From: Inonotus obliquus
Lineage: Eukaryota; Basidiomycota; Agaricomycetes; Hymenochaetales; Hymenochaetaceae
Length of the DNA: 64,000 nucleotides
Assembly: GCA_032164295.1 (NCBI GenBank)
Contig: JAJHTX010000004.1
Span: 1,798,001-1,862,000 of the forward strand
Reading direction: 5' to 3'
Shown: in pieces, positions 1 through 9,332 of the stretch
Numbering within the stretch: position 1 is the first letter of the stretch
How the letters are laid out: every line of letters begins with the position of its first letter
Made by a program: the position numbers and the translations under genes
The notes under the pieces: model-generated
What the model saw: the letters and a program-made list of their open reading frames with translations, nothing else
Told to the model about the DNA's origin: nothing
The model's database searches: none

Positions 1-739
1 TGCGGTCGTTGATGTATTTTTCTCCACAGGCTTTCCAAAAGGATTTGCTGCGGCAGGAGTCGTAGCAGAGGCCGTACTGGTCGCCGTTTGAGAGCCTATC
101 ACCACGTTAATCAACCGTCACCAACATCTAACCTATGCGCACCTGAAGTTGCTCCTCCGGCGCCACCGAACATCGCTTCAAGAGACTACAGTTAAACAAA
201 GAATGCGTAGCGACTGAATAAAAGCCTACATGCTGTGTTGAGTTGCGGTGTGGACGACGCGCCAGTTGCATTCGCACTCATCGATTGCTCTGCAGGTTTG
301 GCACCAAACATTCCGCCGCCAGGCGGTGGTGTTGAAGCCGCTGCAGGTGTAGCAGATGTATTTTGCACATTCGCGTTTGTTGATTGGTTCGTCCCGAATC
401 CTGTGAACGCATTGCTTCCACCTCCCGTAGTCGAAGTTGTACCCGCTGGTCCTGCACCAAACAGTGGCCCAGAACCAGGTTTTGCTAATCGTGATTCGTC
501 AATTGAAGCCTATGGGAACGCGTAGAAGATAACCCGCCTCCTATATTCGCAAACATGTTGCTACTACCACTGGTACCGCTCCCAAACGCGTTCGGTGTTG
601 CCGTGGTTTGCGCATTCGTGCCAGTGTTTGCGGTCGACGCTATGTTACCAAATATATTCGCTGGTGGAGGCGTACCGGTTGACCCAGGTGGCTTGAATGG
701 CGTGAAGCTGCCGAATCCGCCTTTGATTGGTTCTGACAT
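1..739 (-). CDS. FG-repeat nucleoporin, N-terminal part (runs off left edge)
   Basis: This is the amino-terminal part of a phenylalanine-glycine nucleoporin, a low-complexity protein lining the nuclear pore channel and binding transport receptors. The ATG is at 739 and the first exon reads MSEPIKGGFGSFTPFKPPG, then Gly/Ser/Thr/Asn/Ala-rich sequence with FG-type sites such as NIFGN, NAFGSG, NMFANIGG, and in the next exon PLFGAG, AFTGFG and GMFGAKP. At least one intron lies near 490-520. The rest lies outside the window, so the paralogue cannot be fixed: Nsp1/Nup62, Nup159 or another FG nucleoporin are all possible. The next gene upstream on the same strand is a Nup82/Nup88-like protein, whose yeast relative binds Nsp1 and Nup159, which makes those two attractive but unproven. 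Disordered FG sequence is strong evidence for class, not for subtype. Confidence 0.75.
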
Positions 740-808
740 ATCTTGAAGGACGTGGTAGACTGAAGATAGACTGAAAGTAGGGGGACTTTGTATTCGAACG
801 TGACTGGC

Positions 809-829
809 ACGCGTCGATCGTCGACGCGT
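809..829. promoter_or_regulatory. Perfect inverted repeat of ACGCGTCGA upstream of the FG nucleoporin
   Basis: Two perfect 9-bp arms, ACGCGTCGA and TCGACGCGT, flank a 3-base centre 70-90 bp upstream of the nucleoporin ATG. Each arm holds ACGCGT, which is the MluI cell-cycle box core in budding yeast. Similar ACGCGT or GACGCG elements lie in other promoters of this window. That it is a binding site is inference. Confidence 0.5.
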
Positions 830-900
830 CTGAATACATTTGCAGTGGTCACAACAGTGACAAACAGAATAGATTGAACAACGACTACATAAGTAAACTC

Positions 901-3804
901 CTACTGAGAAGAAGGGGGATTCAGGCTAATAATCTCCAACTTCTTCGCGAGCTTTGTGACTTGCGTCATCGCCTCCTCCAGTTTTTTCGATCTGCAAGTG
1001 ACAAATAGCATATGAGTGAAGCTTCATCAAGACAAGACAACAAAGACACCCACTCAAGTTTCGACATCTTCTCGTAAGCCTTTGCGTAAGAATAGCCCGC
1101 CCCAGTGCTCTGCTCTTCGAGGCGAGCCTTCCTCTCTGCTTCTTCTCTTGCTAGCTTTTTCAGGGCTGGCGTTAGTCGCTCAAATTCAGCCTGTAACTGA
1201 ACCAAGAATAAGGTCAGATCGGCTTCCCCTCTTTGAAGGAGAGCCTCCCTACCTGCTTGATTCGAATTCTCAGGCAGTCTGGATCATAACGGCCAACGCC
1301 AAGAACCTGAGCCTTCATTCGTCGAAGCTCTTCAAACCATCTCGTCTCGTGCTCATTTAGCTCAGGCGATGACTGTCTAATAAGAGCGTGGAGCAATCTG
1401 TCCATCCTTGACAGTAACTTGGTTTGCTCAGTATGTACGGTCTTCAAACGTTCTTCAAATGCAGCTTTTCGGATACCGAGAAGAATTCGCGTTCGTTCAA
1501 GAATTTCCGCACCCTTCTTTTGAAGCCGTTCATATTCTTGCTTTTGCAGCTCTCCGCGACTTTTCAACGTGTGGCATGCGATGAGCGCTTCGTGTATCTC
1601 ACTAGCAATGCGTTCTTGAACATTTGCGAGGTAGCGAAGTGCTTCGGGAGTGAGTTGAATTTCACTAGTCGCATTGCATGATTGAGGTAATGGAAGCTTC
1701 GCGATGGTTGCTGGACCCATTGGACGGGTTAAAGCGGGAGGAAGGACAAAAGGTTCGGCGGAAAGCAAGGAGACGTGAGCTGGAGGCCCGGACGACTGAA
1801 GGAGAGTAGGCAGTTCCAGATAATTCTGTTGCTTGCCCAACGATTCGAATCCATCGGCACTCTCGGATCGAAGAGTTAACGGGAAAGCGACTGCACGCAT
1901 GGCAGACGTAAGAATGAAAATGCCGTACGTCAGGTAAACATCGCTCGATATGGCAACACCATTAACGGGACGTGCGGAACTTTGATGCTATTCAATGCGG
2001 CAGCATGGGAAAAACTGGAGTAAAACTCACCGTTGTTCAACGGAATAAGTGCTGAAGATAGCACGAACACTGCTATGAGCAGATTCCTGTACAGTACTCT
2101 GTAGAGCCTTTTCGTCGCCTTCCTTCATTGCGGCAGTCAGGCTCTGAAAAATCGCATTAAGGTTTAGGACGTGGACTCCGAAGGCGCTATATGAGTATAC
2201 GGTGTCGTCGTGAATGGGATCCGAGTAGAAAGTTATGTTATTTTGTTCGACCAGATTTAATGGCGAGTTGTCAGAACGTCCCGCACTTGATGCAAGTGTG
2301 GTAATTATTCCGAGGTCAATCGTTTCGTATGTTGAAAGCGCCGGTCTAGAATATACAGCAGACTCAAGGGCACATTAGGTGGGGACGACAAACACTTGCT
2401 GAATCCGCTTACTTCTGTTGCATCCCACATGCCCTCTACCTTCTCTAGATCCAAAAATACATCCACTTTCCCATCCTGAAATGCTACCAATATCACGCCA
2501 AGCCTCTCGCTCGCCAATGAGGACACTTCAGCACCTTCCTGGTCCTCTGAGGCTGCGAAAGCGCTTCCGAGGGTAACATACGTGATGTCCGTCGCATCAG
2601 CACCAGGGCTATCCTCTAGCTCCGGAGGCGATGGTTGGAGGAAGAATGGACCTTGTCGAGACGGAATTCCGGGAAAACCTTCCGGTGAAATGATGGATAC
2701 ATGGCGCGAGGCGGACGAAGCTAATCTGTCACCTCCAGGTAGTTGCCCAATCAGGCTATTCACGTATTTTCTCTGATAATTATATAACGTAGAGAATGTT
2801 TCGTCAACCTCTCCATTGTTTCCAGCGACAAACTCTTCTTTAGCCAGAACGAAGCATTCCAGTGCACACAGATACGATGACGGAACTGAGCTGGAACTGA
2901 AGTGAGTCAAAGAAAATGGTATAATAAGTACAAAGCTTACGCTTTTTCAGGGAGATAGGGACAGATGGCATAGATGTCACCACTTTTCATCACCGCGTAC
3001 AAGGTCAAAGGGCCCCAGTCGGCCTTTCCTTTTCCGAACGTGAATGAAGCAACTTCTCGTTCGGAATCATCGATGGCCGCGAAAGAACCTTTCTTCCTCT
3101 CAGCCACAAAGTCTAGAGTATTTCTCGGTTCGTCTGGGTCGAGAGAGACATCGTATTCTCGCAGCTTGCCGTCTACAGTCATGACGAGCAACGTTGATCC
3201 TGCCTCGCCCCATGGATGCCAATCAACCTTAACAACTGGTGATGATGGATCTGTATGGTGACTCGCGCCTATCTGAAGCGACCTATTCAGAGAGAAGTCA
3301 ATCGGCTTTGGTTGATGGGGCTTGATGCATACGCTTACTTGCAGTCGATCCGGGACGTTCCCAGCTTCGAAAATCCGGTTCGTGGCAGCACAACTACAGC
3401 CACTTGGAATGCTCCAGCAACAGCTAATAGCTTCCTGTTTGGATTCAGACAAATCTGGTGTATGTCGAATCTGATATTCGGCGTGTGTAGCACCTACAAA
3501 TAGTCACCTTCAGTGGCCACTATGAATGAATGACTGAAGATATACACACTTTGTATAGTTTCTCGGATCCACCTGAAAGTTTGGCATCGCTTAAGGATGT
3601 CATCCTGATCTCGGAACCGCAGGCGACGATGAGGTCCGAATCCTTGATGCACATAAGCTGGCGCCTACGGCTGTCTTTGCTCTCATTGAGTTCCTTGAGA
3701 GAGCTGAGAGAGACTTCAGGGTGATTCTGACTTGATAGATTGTCCGGTCTAGAGAATATCGGGTGGTTGTCGAGGAATGATTGCCAGTTGATTTCTGTTG
3801 CCAT
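901..3804 (-). CDS. NUP82: Nup82/Nup88-like nucleoporin
   Basis: A cytoplasmic-face nucleoporin of the mRNA export platform. The ATG at 3804 opens MATEINWQSFLDNHPIF, the conserved Nup88/Nup82 start; an in-frame codon at 3864 would lengthen it but lacks family support. The N-terminal half reads as a beta-propeller: blocks such as NIRFDIHQICLNPNRKLLAVAG (split by reading frames near 3380-3490), VVKVDWHPWG and LLVMTVDGKLREYD resemble propeller blades. The C-terminal third (about 1900-901) is charged and alpha-helical, with IHEALIACHTLKSRGELQ and a long coiled coil ending EEAMTQVTKLAKKLE. The stop at 901 comes from a last exon joined after an intron near 975-1000. There are at least five introns. 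It is divergent from PRE10 (177 bp between starts) and lies just upstream of an FG nucleoporin on the same strand. Family assignment is by motif and layout; exon borders are approximate. Confidence 0.78.
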
Positions 3805-3981
3805 GATTTTACAGTTATGGGTCTCGCGAACGTCTTGAAGCGTATTACATAGTATTACTGCCACAAACAGTACGAAGGAACGACACGCATCACGTGCACA
3901 TCTCGTAAAGGCATGGGGCTCACACGCCTACGCGTCCTGGCTGAGAGTCTCGAATACGCGTACACCTACTTCAAGACTATA
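3805..3981. promoter_or_regulatory. Divergent promoter, NUP82-like / PRE10
   Basis: A 177-bp spacer separates two divergent start codons. It holds ACGCGT at 3930-3935 and again at 3956-3961, the second only about 20 bp before the PRE10 ATG, and an E-box-like CACGTG near 3892. I see no clear TATA box. A shared bidirectional promoter is inferred from spacing alone. Confidence 0.5.
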
Positions 3982-5070
3982 ATGACCTCCATCGGTACAG
4001 GTTACGATCTCTCGGCGTCAACTTACTCTCCAGATGGTCGTATATTCCAAGTATGCTCGTGCTAGCATTATTTGGTGCTTCACCTATCTCACTCCTCCTC
4101 TCTAGGTTGAGTATGCTGGTAAAGCAGTTGAGAACTCGGGGTCGGTATCTAACATCGGATACGTACACTCATGCTCACGATATGTTTTCAATTCATATAG
4201 GACGGCCATCGGTATCTGTGTTAAGGATGGTGTCGTGTTAGCGGTTGAGAAGCTCGTACAATCAAAGCTGCTTGTACCAGGCGCCAATCGACGGATCCAA
4301 ACGATTGACAGGCATATTGGCATGGTACGCAAAAGCAGACCTTTTCAATGGCACCGCTAAGATGAGTGGGACCGATACAGGCAACAGCCGGTTTACTCGC
4401 AGATGGCCGCCATCTCGCCAACCGTGCCCGCGACGATGCTGGGACATACCGTGACAGCTACCGGGCTCCACCAACACTTAAGGCGGGTGTTTTAATCGTC
4501 GCAAAGCTGCTCAAACTCACTAACGCTAATGATAGGCGGTAGTCGACAGATTAAGTCTATATGTTCAAGCGTATACCCTCTACTCCTCCGTTCGTCCCTT
4601 TGGCACAAGCAGCATTCTAGGCGCAGTAGACAAGGATGGTCCTGCACTCATTCTTGTTGAACCTAGTGGCGTGTTCTATGTTCGTTCTTATCACTGAGTG
4701 CATGTTCGGACACTAATACACCTCATGCAGGGCTACCGAGGTGCTGCGATCGGAAAGGGTCAGCAACTTGCGAAAACTGAACTAGAGAAACTCAAGTTTG
4801 ATGAGTTAACACCGCGTGAGGCTGTCATCGAAGCAGCTCGCATGTAAGTACGCATTATATAGGAAGTTAACTGTTACTAATGCAACCTGTTTCTGTTACA
4901 TCAGTATTCATATTGTTCATGACGACGCGGCGAAGGACAAAGATTTCGAGTTGGAAGTATCCTGGATCTGCCCTGAAAGCAACAACAGACATGTACAGGT
5001 ACCTTCCAGCCTACTGAAGGAAGCAGAGGAGACGGCCCGTGCGGCGCTAGAAGACTTTGCACCGGAGTAG
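3982..5070 (+). CDS. PRE10: 20S proteasome alpha-type subunit (alpha 7 in yeast, PSMA3 family)
   Basis: A structural alpha-ring subunit of the 20S proteasome core, acting in cytosol and nucleus. Exon 1 (3982-4050) encodes [20 protein letters not shown] and ends FQ; exon 2 (4106-4140) continues [12 protein letters not shown]; exon 3 from 4201 gives [18 protein letters not shown]. Together these form the proteasome alpha signature (YDxSxSxxSPDGRxFQVEYAxKA) with the GTGYD start seen in PSMA3/Pre10. Later blocks [32 protein letters not shown] and [17 protein letters not shown] also fit. The C terminus ends ALEDFAPE, acidic as in the family. An upstream ATG at 3913 is not used in any frame that keeps the family start. 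At least five short introns are present. Neighbours are also proteasome genes (RPN12 convergent 90 bp away, PRE3 beyond). Confidence 0.95.
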
Positions 5071-5160
5071 ATGTATCATACTGTTCTATCTTGACGATTA
5101 CGTGCAAGCATCACAAAAGACATAACGAAGTCCAGAATATGTACAAGTAACAATGCGTCG

Positions 5161-6251
5161 CTACACGATTTGCTCTAGCTCCCTGGCGTACGCAAGATTG
5201 GTGCTTATGAGCTTCGCTGTTGGAATTACGACTTTCTCTTCATCTTTCTTTTTGAATGAGATTGTTTCATCAACAAGATTGATCTGCCAACCCCGCTGTA
5301 AATCATCTCGAGTCAGTTATAAGCTCCGGTACGAGCAACAGAAACACTCCTCACCTGTTGAGCGAACTCTAAGAGCTCATTGCGGTTCGTGAAGAAGAGT
5401 AGCGTAGCAGCGTCTTTTAAGGGTAGACTATCATACGCCACTTCCTCGCAGCTTGCAATTTCATTTCTACAATGTAATAAATCAGTTTGCCTCCGAAATG
5501 GACCATTCGCAAGGAATACATACCGGATGGTGCCGATTAGGCTGTCAACAAAGAAACGATATTCCTCAGCAGGAGCTTCTTCTCGTGCACTCCAGACCTT
5601 GCTATAACTACCCTCCATAAGCCAACGTTCTACTGCAACGGGATGGGCAATGTAAGGAATCTCCGCAGTGGCTTCAGGTGACAGACGAATTGCCTCGAGT
5701 GTTGTATGGAAGTCGGCGATACGATTTTGAGTGAGCAGGCGGATAAGATTGAGGCCTACGAGAGGGTATTCGCGTGGTGACTGTGGGAGGACAGTGCTAA
5801 GGATCTGTTCAGCATTCAAAACTATCAGCGGAGCAAGAGAGTGATTTACCTGTAGTCATTGTAGAGAGTTTGCAATTGCGCGAAGTAGCGGTCGAACGAA
5901 GGAATATCCCTGCTTCGGATACTCCAGAATGCCCCGATCTCGAGAATGTTACCTAGTTAACCATCATTAGGATTGCACAACCATCGGAGCAAGGGCGAAT
6001 GCATACGGACGACCACCAAATCTTCCACACTCGATTCTGACCTTGGTAGTACTGGAATAAGTCCAGCAGTGACCAGTCCAACCTAGATGTCAGGGAACAT
6101 GAGGAATCAGTAGGGTTTGGGTAAGACCACTATGCAAACGCACTTTTAGTCGGGTCAGTAGTTCACCACATTTCTTCAGATTACATGGACGACTCTCGAA
6201 GGCCCGTACGAGGTCATGATAGTATTTCACCAGCTGCTGAGAAGGAGCCAT
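5161..6251 (-). CDS. RPN12: 26S proteasome regulatory lid subunit Rpn12 (PSMD8)
   Basis: A lid subunit of the 19S regulatory particle, needed to complete lid assembly. It starts [18 protein letters not shown] at 6251 and contains the Rpn12 core: [50 protein letters not shown] and [14 protein letters not shown]. The PCI-type winged-helix part follows with [18 protein letters not shown] and [18 protein letters not shown], and the end reads [15 protein letters not shown]. About five introns interrupt it. Its 3' end faces that of PRE10 across 90 bp, and its 5' end faces PRE3 across 175 bp, so it sits between two core-particle genes. The size, near 270 residues, matches yeast Rpn12 rather than the longer human protein. 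Confidence 0.94.
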
Positions 6252-6426
6252 AAGTGTTCGTAAGCTGAAGTATAGGAATAAGTGGTGATAGCTTTCAGCG
6301 AACGGTTGTGCACAAGACGCGCGTCTCGACGCGTCAGCTCACTTCGCCACTCTCATCGACGCGTGACACCTGACCAGCACACATCTCGTCCTCAACTCAA
6401 ACCATATAGTACTACGCTATTCAACT
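6252..6426. promoter_or_regulatory. Divergent promoter, RPN12 / PRE3
   Basis: This 175-bp spacer between two proteasome genes holds a perfect 12-bp palindrome AGACGCGCGTCT (6315-6326), GACGCGTC (6328-6335), GACGCGT (6358-6364) and a TTCGCCACT at about 6343. The last is close to, but not the same as, the reverse of the yeast Rpn4 element GGTGGCAAA. Whether any site coordinates proteasome expression is inference. Confidence 0.5.
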
Positions 6427-7436
6427 ATGCAGGTCGACATTCAGCATCTGAAGAAGGGCGAGGTCAACCTCGGTGTACGTAACTCAACTTAACTAGACAA
6501 CTGCTGGACTAACTAAATGAGATATGCTATAGACCTCTATTATGGCCGTCCAATTCGATGGTGGGGTCGTTATCGGTGCGGATAGTCGAACAACTTCGGG
6601 CAGCTACATCGTGAGTCATTGTCTTACTAACACGAATAGCAGAGCTCACTGATGTTGTATTGTGGTTGGTTCGCAGGCCAACCGTGTCACTGACAAACTA
6701 ACGCACATCCACGACCGTATATACTGCTGTCGTTCCGGTTCCGCCGCAGATACCCAAGCAATTGCGGATATCGTTCACTACTACGGTCAAATGTACAGGT
6801 GTGACCATTCCTTTCTTCCCATCCCTTCCGAAACTTGATTCAATGCACCGCAATATTCAGTCAAGAACATGGAGAACGGCCGTCTGTTCACGCAATTGCC
6901 ACTCTATTTCAGAGAATGTGCTATGGCAACAAAGACCGACTGAGTGCTGGGATCATCGTCGCGGGATGGGACGAAACAGTTGGACCATCCGTGTACAACA
7001 TCCCTCTCGGTGGTGGTTTGTTCCGACAACCTTGGGCTATTGGAGGTTCGTACTGTCCCCTGCTAATGTTCTTTTGTGAGTTCTAATGTTTCAATAGGTT
7101 CCGGTTCAACGTATGTATACGGTTATTGCGATGCAACGTACCAGGACGGCTGGGGACGTGACGAAACCGTCAACTTCGTAAGGAACAGTAAGTTATAGCT
7201 GATTCCTTGTCTGATGTAACCTCGGAATCTAATGCGTCGGCTGGTTAGCCCTCGCTCTTGCCATGTCACGCGATGGCTCTTCTGGAGGTGTAATTCGTAT
7301 GTGTGTTATCACCAAGGAGGGCGTTGAACGGTTGTTCGTTCCCGGGAACGAGTTACCACGATTCTGGGAAGGCAAAGAGGTGCTTGAAAATTATGGCCAG
7401 GCTGAGCCTCTCCCAGAACCAATGGCGGTAGAATAG
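6427..7436 (+). CDS. PRE3: 20S proteasome beta-1 subunit (caspase-like, PSMB6 family)
   Basis: A catalytic beta subunit of the 20S core cleaving after acidic residues. The short propeptide [16 protein letters not shown] is followed by the catalytic threonine in [19 protein letters not shown]; autocleavage at Gly-Thr is expected from the family. Further conserved blocks are [36 protein letters not shown] and, in later exons, [44 protein letters not shown] and [15 protein letters not shown]. The last is the typical PSMB6 C-terminal motif. It ends PLPEPMAVE at 7436. There are about six introns. It is divergent from RPN12 and lies 1.4 kb from the alpha gene PRE10, so three proteasome genes are contiguous. 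Confidence 0.95.
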
Positions 7437-7563
7437 TAGTCAGATTAGCAATCCCCTGTACTTTTTCAATGCAATTTTGATGTTGATAGTGCATGGTAGA
7501 TGTGAACGTGTTTGTAATACACATTTTAAATGATTATATGTGAGTAGTCTATGGGGGATAAAT

Positions 7564-9049
7564 CTAAGGTGGTCCGCGCAGAATCCAATGACAGTCTTCT
7601 AGGCCTTCTCCCTCCCACAACCGTATCCGCCACAGAGCAATAGCCGACGGGACCGTGTCAGCTCTCGCAACTGTCTTCGCATTCGAGAAGACGACAAATG
7701 CATGACTTGGTTTCTCGTTCCGCAAATGCTCGTCCGTGCGTTTCTTCTTCTTCCAACGGACTCTACTTTCTATGTCAAGAATCTCGCAAAGCTTCTTGTG
7801 AAGAGCAGCTCGTTGCGATTTCGATGGGAAAAGTGAGAGTCCGTTGTATACGGGCACGCTAGGATGTGGTACATAGGAATCTTGGATGGGAACCAGGGGT
7901 TCCTCGTAAGAAGGATCTTGGATGGGATAGAGCGTAGATACAGGTGGGAGGGGCGGAAGGGTCTTTTCGCTAGTTCTGGGATCATCATCGAGACTTTCTG
8001 GCGGAATATTATCGTAATTAGGTTGTGGTCTCTGTTTCGTTTGAGGATCCCTATTCACGGGAGGAACGACAATGACACAAACGGCACCTTCCCATGGTAC
8101 TTTGCCTGTAGCCTTCATAGTCGACCATTCGGATCGAGTAAGTCGTCGTATTACAACCTCGTCACCCAACGCGTGAGGAGCCGCTTTCAATCGCAGCGCA
8201 AGCATCTCTAGCTCTTGCAACACGCGCAGTCGAAGCTGATGAGATACTTGCTTTGCCAGAAGCGAGTGTGCAGTAATGGTTGGTAGAGGTCGCTTGTGTT
8301 TATCTTTCATATTTCCCGTTAGACGCATTCTAACCTTCTTGGATATTAAGACGTACTCCTTCTGAATAACTCCTCCAATGTTTCCTTCCAGCAACTTAGG
8401 TAATAAACCACTCCATACATACGCCTGGAGAATTTTGGGTGCAAGATGCCACTCGGGACGAATAATGTCGAGGAACGAAACCTCCTCGTAGAATGCAACC
8501 GTACAGCTGCGAATCGAACCATTAAGTCTACAATACATTTCGTCAGACACAATCCCAAAGAACAGATGATGAGAGCGGAAGCAGACTGACCAGAAGGCAT
8601 AAGCTTCCAAGAGCATACGCAAAGACGCACAGGTGATGATAATATCCTTACTGCAGAGTTTCAGATGATGACACTGACGGATTATTAAGTAAAGGGGGCC
8701 TACAATATGGACTGGACCACCATTGCTTCTCCTGCTCCGTCATCTCCCTTGGAGAATCCTGATTAACAAGTCGGCCTTCCTGCCCTCTCTGGAGCCTCAC
8801 GACAGGAGGCAGCGACTTGTGCCTTGCGGTCTCCCCTTGTTTGCTAATCACGTCGACATTCTCAAGTAAAATTGAACGGTGTCGGTTCCGCACCGTAAAC
8901 GGTTTACTCAGCTCTTCGGCAGAAGGGGTTGGCCTCCATAGGGAACGTGGTCTCCTATTTCGCAGCTCACAGAGTGGACCGCGATAGCCTGGTTGTGAGG
9001 GCGGATTGCGTTCAAGCCATTTTACTAGTCGAGGAAGAAGTCGCGGCAT
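7564..9049 (-). CDS. Conserved fungal protein of unknown function, possibly mitochondrial
   Basis: I do not recognise a named family. Four exons fit cleanly: 9049-8704, 8650-8591, 8527-8357 and 8303-7564. The joins give WWSSPYLRILSSPVRLC and FRRNKHKRPLPTI, and the 53-nt third intron has GTACGT at its start and an ideal CTAAC branch site. The N terminus MPRLLPRLVKWLERNPP is basic and lacks acidic residues at first, as in mitochondrial targeting sequences, which is only suggestive. A central block (FVPSGILHPKF) and a helical, basic region (VSHQLRLRVLQELEMLALRL) precede a Pro-rich stretch and a conserved-looking end (AIALWRIRLWEGEGLED). No catalytic motif is visible. It is convergent with PRE3, 127 bp away. 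Confidence 0.72.
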
Positions 9050-9332
9050 GCAGGGCTTTTTTTGCCTCCGTCACGAAAAAGTTTTGAGCACATCGCGTCC
9101 ACGTGACAAGTTCGCCTTTCTTGGAACTGACTTAGAATCAGATTATACTGTAACTGTAATTTACACGCGTTTGTTCTGTGTTCAGGCAGTCCAAGTCAAT
9201 ATACATGTGTATTTTCTTATTATACCACACAAGCTGTTACAAGAACAATTTCTTTTGTTCCCTGCAATAGTACTAATCCCACCCGTATAATGAAACATCT
9301 TCCACGCTTGGAATAGTAAAGTCCACACTCTA

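Noticed and set aside
235..746. Plus-strand open frames of 96 and 63 residues
   Set aside because: They mirror the minus-strand FG nucleoporin; the low-complexity repeats keep the opposite frame open by chance.
8505..8520. tRNA B-box-like GGTTCGATTC on the minus strand
   Set aside because: No A box or cloverleaf around it, and it lies within a coding exon.
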